The notes under the pieces were generated by a model. That model searched no databases. It was given only the letters and a program-made list of their open reading frames with translations, and was not told where the DNA came from. Positions 56,031 through 64,000 of a stretch of DNA of 64,000 nt are shown here, piece after piece. The position numbers and the translations under genes are program-made. The DNA is from Castanea sativa (lineage: Eukaryota > Streptophyta > Magnoliopsida > Fagales > Fagaceae), in contig NC_134016.1 in NCBI RefSeq assembly GCF_040712315.1, positions 7,105,282 through 7,169,281 on the forward strand, written 5' to 3'. Numbering within the stretch: position 1 is the stretch's first letter; each line of letters begins with the position of its first letter.

Positions 56031-58572
56031 ATGGGAAAGTTTAAGTGTCTAGTTGATACCGCCGCTGGGATGGAAGGCTTTAGAGCCAAATATCGTATTC
56101 CCAGCGACGTAGGTTTAGAATATTGTCCGGCGGAAGTTGTGGCTGGTTCTAGAAAGGCTGGAGAGGTTATCATCCCAATGGTAGCCTTTGTAGAAGGTGG
56201 GATGGCCCTCCTAATGAAGCCTGTAACCAGGGAGTACCTCCGCAACCACCGGTTGTGTCCCGATCAGTGCGCCCCAAACGTCTTTAGAGTTTTGGGTAGC
56301 GTCGATGCTCTAAACGAGCAAATGAGTCTAAACCTCACCTGGCATGATGTCGTCTTTATGTACGAATGCCACAAACTTACCAAAGTAGGTTACTACATTA
56401 AGTCCCGTTCTAGCGTCGTTAGGCTAATCTCCTGTCTGCCCAAATCCAACAAAGGCATGAAGGATGACTACCTGATCGTTTCTGGGAACTGGCATGACGA
56501 CCTCCACTGCCCGGTTGAGTGGGGAGATCCAGGTGCGGTTCCTTAGGATCCAACTTCCCACCCCACAACCACGCCCCATACCTATGAAAGTGCATTTGCA
56601 TTTATCTGAATATTTAGCTTTAGTTCTTACACGTTCTACGATTCTGGCCACGTTTATTTTGTTTTTGATGTCTTTCTTCACAGATAAACAACACGTGCGC
56701 CCTCGTTTGAGTCATTGTAACATCGTGGATCTAAACCGAGTGCTACGCTCCGAGGTGTTCGTCAGCGAAGACCTACAACTTAGGGCAGCCCACTTGATCC
56801 TGGGGTACAAGCCCATCTCCTCGGACTTCCAGGAGATCGAGAACGCCATTATCGCAGGTGACCGGCGACGTAGGAGGATTCACGTGGCCAGACGACATTT
56901 CCTGGACGACGACGACCTTCCCGACGACGACCGCACCATACTGTACACTCAACCGATTGCTGCGATTCCCCTCGCTGCGCACTCCCAGGCAACTGTTGTT
57001 CCAAAGGAGCAGGTGTCTTCTTCACACACGTTGGACGAGGAGATAGAACAGTTTCAACTTGAAGATGTCGAAAGACCTCGAGGGAACCAGTTCGTCATAC
57101 TCTCTGACGAGGAAGAAGAAACCACCGAGGCCTCTGGGATCGCAGGATTAGTGATTGCCCACCCAGAAGACGACTCCAAGGAGGATATGGACAAGCTTTA
57201 GGGTCTCCTGACCAAGAGAGGTGCGAAGGTTGCTCAAAAGAAGGCGAGGGGGGTCCCAAGCTCTTCCATCTTTGCCACTTCCCCCTCCTCTAGCCGAACC
57301 AAAACTTCCAGCCGAAGAGCCCAAAAAGAAAAGAAAGGGGGAGGCCGAGGAGACGGGCGGCAAAGAACAAAAGAAGCCACGACAACAACCGCAACCAGTT
57401 CAGCAGCAGAAGCTGGACAAAGGCAAAGGCAGGGCCCGCTCAGTTGAAAGCGGGGAGATCAGGGACATGGCCGAAGTGCGCCGAGCACCGGCCACCTGGT
57501 CCCCTGACTTAAGACTGGATGGCGCACCAATCTCCTGCCAGTCCAGTATCAGGGCGGTCCAACAAGGCCATGCCCACCACTTGGCGGAAGTGTTGGAATG
57601 CCCTCTTCTGCTGCCGAAGGACATGGAGACCTTGGAAAGAATGAGCCAACCTCAATTGTTCCTGTCTCTAAAAAGGGATCTAGCCCTGGTAAGTTTAACT
57701 TTTTATAAAGATTCCATTACTCACGAGTGTCCTGCTATACCTAATTCTCTAATACTTTATTGCAGGCCGTTCAGGAAGTCTTCGTGGCCGAAAAGTTTAT
57801 AGAAGATACTCGGAAGAAGGCCAGAACTGAGCTTGAGCTTCGAATGGAGACTGAGAAGTCCTTAGGCACGGCCCTCGCTGAAAATGAGAAGCTTATCTCT
57901 GAGGTGGCTGAGCTAAAAAGAGAGAGGTATGGGGCCGAGGCGAACCTAAAGACCATGAAGACCCAAATAGAAGGGTAGCGCAAGCTTCTTCATGAAAAAG
58001 ATGACGAGCTCTCCCAAGCCTAAAGGGAACGCTCGGATTTGGAGAAGGAACTTGCGTGAATGAAGGAGGAAGCCGGCGCATTCAAACATTCTCTGGAAGC
58101 CACCAAGCAGGCGAGTTACGAGGAAGGGGTAGCTGCCACTGAGGAGCAGCTGACAGAGGCTTTCACGGCCTTGTGCCGGGATTACTGTCAGCAAGTTTGG
58201 GGGGAAGCTCTAAACATAGCAGGGGTTCCTTTAGCCTCGGAGCTGAGGAAGTCCGAGAATGTTTGGCTTCCCCTGGAGATACAGGAGATTGAAGAGGCTC
58301 CTGCTGTTGCTCCTACCCCTGAGACAACTCTTCCTGCTCTTCCTCCTATGGTCCCAAAGCTAATTCCAGATCCTACAGAACCTTCAGGTTCCAATAAAGA
58401 GAAGGAAGGGGGCGGGGATGCCGAGAAGGGCCTGAGCCAGAATATAGAGTCCAACGTCCCTCCAACGAAGGCAGCAGACAAAGGAAAGCAAGTTCTGTCT
58501 CCCTTTGAGTTGGAGCTAAGAAAGACCGAGGCAACCAGCACTTCTCAGCAAGACCCCCCTCCAAAAGCTTAG
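56031..58572 (+). pseudogene. Antisense extra ORF (aORF) of the Tat element, three exons, disrupted
   Basis: Lies between integrase and 3' LTR on the opposite strand. Exon 1 is 56031-56532 (167 codons plus one base). Intron 56533-56683 (CCAG|GTGCGG ... TTTCACAG) joins in frame to 56684. A second intron 57689-57765 (CTG|GTAAGT ... ATTGCAG) joins to 57766. The N-terminal ~170 residues contain HRLCPDQCAPNVFRVLGSVD, YECHKLTKVGYYIKSRS and RLISCLPKSNKGMKDDY with VSGNWHD, a pattern I associate with uncharacterised plant mobile-element proteins. An acidic middle follows, then a basic KKKRKG segment that could direct nuclear import, a coiled-coil-like stretch (57780-58150) and a Pro/Glu-rich tail. Damage: stops at 57199, 57976, 58021 and 58057 and a frameshift near 57250. 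Function unknown. Confidence 0.75.
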
Positions 58573-59056
58573 GACCTAGCTTAGGACTTTTCTTTCTCTG
58601 TATTTAAATTCAGTATGTAATGTATGTCTGAATGATTAATGAAGGACGATTTTGTTTGATTTTCACTCATGTTGTATCTGTTTTACTTTATTCTTTTTGT
58701 ACTTGTCGTAAAAATCCCCATTAGTACATAGTTAAAAAAAAAGGTCAGAGCAAACAAATCTAACTCCAAGGAATGCACAATTATAACCTCCACGCAGCCA
58801 TACGCATGTTTGAGTATTAAAAACCTAACAGAGAGTAACATGGTTTGGATATTTAAACAATACCTTAGTTAGAAAAAGATCTCATATGACGGTTAAACCC
58901 TTATAATCTGTGGTATTGTTTTTAGTAGGATGTAAGGTCCGAGGACCATTCCTTACAAAAATTTGCTTAACACTTAAAGATATAGAACTTAAGATCCGAG
59001 TTAATGAACGGTAAGACACTAATTTCCAGACATGATAAGAAATTAATTTTGATCAA
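58573..59056. other. Spacer after the aORF, with worn array-like units
   Basis: AGGTCCGAGGACCATTCCTTA (near 58936) and AGATCCGAG look like decayed units of the neighbouring array. No ORF. Confidence 0.5.
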
Positions 59057-60174
59057 GTTTGTGGTCCGAGGACTATACTTAACCAATTTTCTTTTTGATT
59101 CTTAAGGAGAGTAACTTCCAATGTTAATTTCCCCAAAGTAGGAGGTCCGAGGACCTGGCATAACTAAGGTTCTGTTTAACAAATGGCAAGATATCAATTT
59201 CCACCAGGTTTGTGGTCCGAGGACAACACTTAACCAAGTTTCTGTTTGATTCTTAAGGATAGTAACTTCCAATGTTAATTTCCCCAAAGTAGGAGGTCCG
59301 AGGACCTGGCATAATAACGTTCTGTTTGACAAATGGCAAGATATCAATTTCCACCAGGTTTGTGGTCCGAGGACAACACTTAACCAAGTTTCTGTTTGAT
59401 TCTTAAGGATAGTAACTTCAAATGTTAATTTCCCCAAAGTAGGAGGTCCGAGGACCTGGCATAACTAAGGTTCTATTTAACAAATGGCAAGATATCAATT
59501 TCCACCAGGTTTGTGGTCCGAGGACAACACTTAACCAAGTTTCTGTTTGATTCTTAAGGATAGTAACTTCAAATGTTAATTTCCCTAAAGTAGGAGGTCT
59601 GAGGACCTGGCATAACTAAGGTTCTGTTTAACAAATGGCAAGATATTAATTTCCACTAGGTTTGTGGTCCGAGGACAACACTTAACCAAGTTTCTATTTG
59701 ATTCTTAAGGATAGTAACTTCAAATGTTAATTTCCCCAAAGTAGGAGGTCCGAGGACCTGGCATAACTAAGGTTCTGTTTAACAAATGACAAGATATCAA
59801 TTTCCACCAGGTTTGTGGTCCGAGGACAACACTTAACCAAGTTTCTGTTTGATTCTTAAGGATAGTAACTTCAAATGTTAATTTCCCCAAAGTAGGAGGT
59901 CCGAGGACCTGGCATAACTAAGGTTCTGTTTAACAAATGGCAAGATATCAATTTCCACCAGGTTTGTGGTCCGAGGACAACACTTAACCAAGTTTCTGTT
60001 TGATTCTTAAGGATAGTAACTTCAAATGTTAATTTCCCCAAAGTAGGAGGTCCGAGGACCTGGCATAACTAAGGTTCTGTTTAACAAATGGCAAGATATC
60101 AATTTTCACCAGGTTTGTGGTCCGAGGACAACACTTAACCAAGTTTCTGTTTGATTCTTAAGGATAGTAACTTG
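59057..60174. repeat. Tandem array, 151-bp units, seven full and one partial
   Basis: Units start GTTTGTGGTCCGAGGAC at 59057, 59208, 59358, 59509, 59660, 59811, 59962 and 60113 (period 150-151). Each holds two near-palindromes GTCCGAGGAC, about 95 bp apart, the second as AGGTCCGAGGACCT. The inner units are almost identical; the first is the most diverged. Confidence 0.95.
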
Positions 60175-60228
60175 AAACTCCTGCGGTATTTACAACTTTG
60201 AACGGATTATAAACAAAGACACATTTTA

Positions 60229-61211
60229 TTAATAATAATACCTTCGCAGGTTATTTACATTCCATGGGCGTGGTACAATTCTTTCGTCTAGATCAGCTAG
60301 CCGATACGACCCTATGCCTGCTACTGAAACAATCCGATAGGGGCCTTCCCAGTTTGGTCCTAGCTTACCCCAAGCTGAGTTCCTAGAAGTTCCCACAACC
60401 TTCCTTAGTACAAGATCCCCAGGTGCGAGTGGCCTTAGCTTCATGTGGGCATCATATCCTCGTTTAAGCTTTTGTTGATAATAAGCCATTTGGACCATGG
60501 CTACCTCGCGCCGTTCTTCGAGCAAATCAAGACCTTTCTCCAGGAGTCCATCGTTATTCTCCGGGCTAAAAGAACTCGTTTTTAGGGTGGGAAAACCAGA
60601 TTCCAAAGGTATCACCGCCTCGGCTCCATAAGTCATAGAGAATGGTGTTTCTCCCGTGGACCTGCGCGGTGTAGTTCGATACGTCCACAGAACATGTGGG
60701 AGTTCTTCCACCCATCTGCCTTTCGCATCGTCTAACCTCTTCTTCAGCCCACTGACTATGACCTTGTTAACGGCCTCGGCTTGTCCATTTCCCTGAGGAT
60801 AAGCTGGGGTGGAGTATCTATTTATGATGCCCATATCACCGCAATATTTTCTAAAAGCCTTGTTGTCAAATTGAACACCATTGTCTGATATAAGTGTACG
60901 TGGTATTCCGAATCTAGTGACGATGTTCTTCCAAATAAACTTCTTGGAATCAACGTCTCTGATGTTTTCTAAGGGCTCAGCCTCGACCCATTTAGTAAAG
61001 TAATCTGTCCCACGAGCAGCCATCTTTTGTTACCTGCTGCCCTCGGAAATGGCCCAACTATGTCCAATCCCCACTGTGCGAAAGGCCAAGGACTGGAGAG
61101 GGGGTTAAGAACCCCTCCAAGTTGATGAATATTAGGGGCGAACCTCTGGCATTGATCACATTTCCTGGCATAGTCTTGAGCCTCCCTTTGCATGTTGGGC
61201 CACCAATAACC
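60229..61211 (-). pseudogene. Gypsy integrase, frameshifted
   Basis: Catalyses insertion of the element's cDNA. It keeps the zinc-binding CDQCQ (CxxC half, about 61160), the catalytic-core aspartate in GLDIVGPF (about 61075), the second in ISDNGVQFDN (about 60885) and the glutamate in QGNGQAEAVNK (about 60780), then VLWTYRTTPRRSTGETPF and a C-terminal GPYRIVSV ... RPWNVNNLRRYYY ending in a stop at 60229. One base is missing at about 61010, after RWLLVG, so the two halves are in different frames. The HxxxH half of the zinc domain (H..GICGSHTGG) lies just upstream, across the premature TAG at 61212. Confidence 0.93.
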
Positions 61212-62444
61212 CTAAGTCAGAGCTCTGTGGGCTAAGGATCTTCCCCCGGTGTGGCTGCCACAAATCCCTTCATGCAGTTCTTCTAAAAGCCCTTCCGTTG
61301 AATCAGGGTGCACACACAATAAGTACGGTCTTGAAAAGGATCGTTTATACAATTTCTGATCCTCGGACAACCAGAAGCGTGATGCCCTTCGACGTATCTT
61401 ATCAGCTTCAGATTTGTCTTCGGGAAGGATATCATTCTTAAGAAAAGATACGACCGGGTCTATCCAACTAGGTCCAGGCCTTATCAGATGAACGCGAGGT
61501 GCGTTGACAACAGTAAGAGTGGGTTCCAGCAAATCCTCGACGAGGATAACCCTGGGCAAGCCTTGAGCTGAAGACGTTGCCAGCGTGGCTAAGGAGTCTG
61601 CATGGGTGTTTCCACTCCGAGAGATGTGAGCTAAGACGAAGGAGTCGAATTCAATTTGCTGACACTTGACTTGGGCCAAATATTCTTGCATCCTTGGATC
61701 TCTAGCCTCCATGGTCCCCGTGACTTGGCCGACCACCAGTTGAGAGTCCGAGAACACATGGATTTCTTTTCCACCCATCCTATGTACCATTTTCATGCCT
61801 ACTAAGACTGCTTCATACTCGGCCTCATTATTAGTAGCCGAGAATGCCAATCTTAGAGATTTTTCGAAGACAATGCCCTCAGGGGACATCAGGACAAGCC
61901 CAACACTTGACCCTCTCTGATTGGCTGCCCCATCCACATACACTTTCCAAGTTGGAGATACCGCAGCTGTGATCACACCAACTGATTTTTCATCCGTGCG
62001 GGCCTCTTTCAGAGTTTCTTCCAGCAATGGTTCGGCAAACTCTGCCACCAAGTCAGCGAGGACCTGGCCCTTCACCGAGGTGCGAGGCTTGTATTTAACG
62101 TCAAAAGCCCCCAGGATGGTCCCCCACTTTGCTATCCTGCCTGAGTAGTCGGTACTACGTAGCACTGCCTTGAGGGGCAATTGGGTCAGAACCACCACAG
62201 TGTGGGACTGGAAATAATGAGGAAGCTTTCGCGTGGCATGAACTACGGCCAGAAGTGCTTTCTTCAAAAGTAGATAACGCACCTCGGCATCATTTAAAGA
62301 TTTACTAACGTAGTATACCGGTCTTTGCACCCCGTTATCATCCCTTATGAGGACAAGGCTGACCGCGTAGATGGCCACTGCCAAATAAGCAAACAAAATT
62401 TCGTGCGCCTCCGGGCGGGATAGAACGGGTGGCCGAGAGAGATA
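61212..62444 (-). pseudogene. Gypsy RNase H and additional RNase H (dual RNase H)
   Basis: First RNase H: SLVLIRDDNGVQRPVYYVSK and RYLLLKKALLAVVHATRKL, then KWGTILGAFDVKYKPRTSVK. It is followed by a second, archaeal-type RNase H: WKVYVDGAANQRGS, NNEAEYEAVLVGMKMV, IHVFSDSQLVVGQVTG and GNTHADSLATLA, with the acidic D-E-D-D set visible. This paired arrangement is the known signature of Tat-lineage elements. In frame with both neighbours and bounded by premature stops at 62445 and 61212. Confidence 0.94.
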
Positions 62445-63542
62445 TCACTTAAGCTGTTGGAAAGCTAACACGCAGTCCTCGGTCCATTGAAACCCTTTCC
62501 ACTTGTTCAACAACTGGAAGAAAGGACGACATCGGTCAGCTGACCGAGATATAAATCTGTTCAAGGCGACAATCATTCCGGTTAATTTTTGGATTTCTTT
62601 TGGGTTCCGAGGAGGCTGCAAGTCCTGAATAGCCTTAACCTGCGCTGGGTTTACCTCTATGCCTCTATGAGTAATCATGTACCCCAAAAACTTTCCAGAC
62701 CCCACGCCGAAAGAGCATTTTGAGGCGTTAAGGCGCAGCTTGTACTTTCTTAACACTTGAAAGGTGTCAGCCAGGTCTCTCACGTGTGAGGGTATTGTTT
62801 TGCTCTTCATCACCATATCATCCACATATACTTCAACGGTCTTCCCCAGTTGCTGTTCGAACATTCTAGTCATCATCCTTTGGTAGGTAGCCCCAGCATT
62901 CTTCAAACCAAATGGCATGACCTTATAGTGATAATTCCCCGTCGGAGTAATGAAAGCAGTCTTCTCTTGATCCTCCGACGCTAAGGAAATCTGGTGGTAA
63001 CCCTGGAAGGCGTCCAAAAAACTCATCCGAGGATGTCCGACAGTGGCATCCACCAGTTGATCAATACGCGGCATGGGGAACGAATCTTTGGGACAAGCTT
63101 TGTTCAAATCCGTGAAGTCCACACACACCCTCCACGTTCCATTCTTCTTTTTAACAACAACTGTATGCGCCAACCATTCGGGGTAGAAAACTTCTTTGAT
63201 AGCCCCGGCCCTCTTGAGTTTAAGCACCTCTTCCTTCACAACCTCTGAATATTCTCTGGAAGAACGCCGAGGTGGCTGCCTTCTCGGAACAATGGCTGGG
63301 TTGACATTTAAATGATGACAAATGAAGCTCGGATCGACGCCTGGAGCCTCATAAGGATCCCACGTAAAAACATCAATATTGTCCTTCAAAAATTCCAACA
63401 ACTCCATCTTCTCTTGGTGCGGCAAAAGTATGCCGACTTGGAAGAACCTCTCTGGGTCATCGGCTACTGGAAACTTCTCTAACTCCTTACAATGTGTGTC
63501 CTCTCCTGTCACCATTCCAGATGCATCAGGAGTTGTTAACTG
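62445..63542 (-). pseudogene. Gypsy reverse transcriptase
   Basis: Copies the element's RNA into DNA. Visible motifs in order: AHTVVVKKKNGTWRVCVDFT, DLNKACPKDSFPMPRIDQLV, FLDAFQGYHQISL, KTAFITPTGNYHYKVMPFGL, NAGATYQRMM, the catalytic VYVDDMVMKS, LRLNASKCSFGV, FLGYMITHRGIEVNP and a connection region QKLTGMIVALNRFISRSAD. The N-terminal part (FTWDPYEAPGVDPSFICHHL) is the protease-RT linker. The reading frame is whole from 63542 to a premature TGA at 62445. Confidence 0.95.
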
Positions 63543-64000
63543 CTATAAGTCTTTGGTGATCAAAGCCGAAGACTCGGCTTCTGTCTGATGCAGCACTGCA
63601 GCCGATATGCATTGCCTGGCCACCGATTGACTGCCGAGGATTTCCTCAACATATTCTCCTGAGGGGAATTTAACTTTAACATGCAAGGTAGAGGAGACAG
63701 CTCCCAGAGCATGCAGCCAAGGCCTAGCGAGGATGGCCGTGTATGGAGAGTACGCGTCAACCACAATGAAATCCACCTTAACCGTTTCTGATCTGGATTG
63801 AACGGGCAAACGGATCTATCCCTTCGGCACAACGGCTCTCCCTTCAAAGCTTATAAGTGGCGAGTCATAAGGAGTAAGATCCTCCAGCTTCAGTCTTAAC
63901 CCCGTAAATAGATCAGGGTACATGATATCTGCACCACTGCCCTGATCTATCATCACCCTCTTCACATCATAATTCCCTATCCTAAGAGTGACCACAAGAG
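63543..64000 (-). pseudogene. Gypsy aspartic protease, C-terminal part of gag-pol; runs off the window
   Basis: Matures the polyprotein. At the window edge the minus strand reads MIDQGSGADIMYPDLF (about 63965-63910), the active-site region with the D-Q/G-G-S pattern of plant Gypsy proteases. RLKLEDLTPYDSPLISFEGR follows, then a TAG at 63816-63818, VDFIVVDAYSPYTAILARPW and LHALGAVSSTLHVKVKFPS, and a TAG at 63543-63545. The upstream gag is outside the window. Confidence 0.9.

Larger units (their letters stand above)
54791..64000 (-). mobile_element. Ty3/Gypsy retrotransposon, Tat lineage, defective; continues past right edge
   Basis: Order along the minus strand from the right edge: protease, reverse transcriptase, RNase H, a second RNase H domain, integrase, 151-bp tandem array, an antisense extra ORF, polypurine tract and 3' LTR. 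The second RNase H after the first is a known mark of the Tat lineage, and antisense extra ORFs and 3' tandem repeats are known from Tat elements such as Retand. gag, primer-binding site and 5' LTR must lie beyond 64000. All coding parts are disrupted, so the copy is not autonomous. Base composition (GC-richer) differs sharply from the AT-rich flank. Confidence 0.93.

Noticed and set aside
56424..56681. Minus-strand ORFs across 56419-58564
   Set aside because: Antisense to the aORF exons. The plus strand has the splice-consistent frame and the recognisable motif block.
59102..59437. 111-codon ORF through the tandem array
   Set aside because: Open by chance through near-identical units; the peptide simply repeats with the DNA.
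59057..60174. CRISPR-like or origin-type iterons
   Set aside because: The repeats are contiguous 151-bp units without unique spacers, inside a eukaryotic retrotransposon.
61921..62148. Plus-strand ORFs at 61921-62148 and 62994-63248
   Set aside because: Antisense shadows of the RNase H and reverse transcriptase domains.

Overview
The window is nuclear DNA of a flowering plant, most likely a woody eudicot. It is AT-rich, has long (TA)n, (GA)n and poly-A/T tracts, one spliced transcription-factor gene with GT-AG introns, and abundant plant-type transposons (Tat-lineage Gypsy, CACTA, Mutator-like and hAT-like MITEs, L1-type LINEs, tRNA-derived SINEs, TRIM). A tree of the oak/beech family is my guess from general look only; nothing here proves it. 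There is no bacterial-type operon, CRISPR array, rRNA or tRNA gene.

Only two protein-coding genes look intact. At the left edge, on the minus strand, are the first three coding exons (1-180, 290-334, 629-1576) of a NIN-like protein of the NLP8/NLP9 type, a nitrate-responsive regulator. A probable 5'-UTR intron (1618-2305) and a GA/CT-rich leader precede them. At 47326-47838 (minus) an intronless gene encodes an unrecognised 170-residue protein with four predicted membrane segments, with its own TATA box and poly(A) signal. A third, weak candidate is a 47-codon ORF at 32044-32187 behind a promoter-like stretch.

Region by region: 2.6-8.6 kb is intergenic DNA with an old local duplication (about 3.4-6.4 kb against 7.1-8.5 kb) and a SINE in one copy only. 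10.3-11.1 kb is a diverged solo LTR inside a TA microsatellite, of the same family as the LTR at 54.8 kb. 12.3-14.9 kb is a nested knot of TRIM fragment, SINEs, Mutator-type MITEs and tandem duplications. 16.7-18.1 kb looks like an old LTR remnant. 19.97-23.58 kb is a non-autonomous CACTA-like element. 23.85-25.49 kb is a dead LINE with a 282-bp TRIM inserted. 25.8-29.2 kb holds MITEs and a tandem duplication. 30.4-31.9 kb and 36.6-42.3 kb are two copies of a segmental duplication, the second swollen by a LINE-bearing insert and an hAT-like element; a third LINE remnant lies between them (32.9-34.5 kb). 42.9-52.9 kb holds tandem repeats, a perfect 21-bp-arm hairpin, several foldback MITEs and a LINE RNase H remnant around the four-helix gene. 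53.0-54.8 kb is a minisatellite that turns back on itself.

From 54791 to the right edge lies one large Ty3/Gypsy retrotransposon of the Tat lineage, coding on the minus strand. In plus coordinates it reads: 3' LTR, a spliced extra ORF on the opposite strand, a 151-bp tandem array, then integrase, dual RNase H, reverse transcriptase and protease. It is dead: pol has four premature stops and a frameshift, and the extra ORF has four stops and a frameshift. The 5' LTR and gag lie beyond the window.
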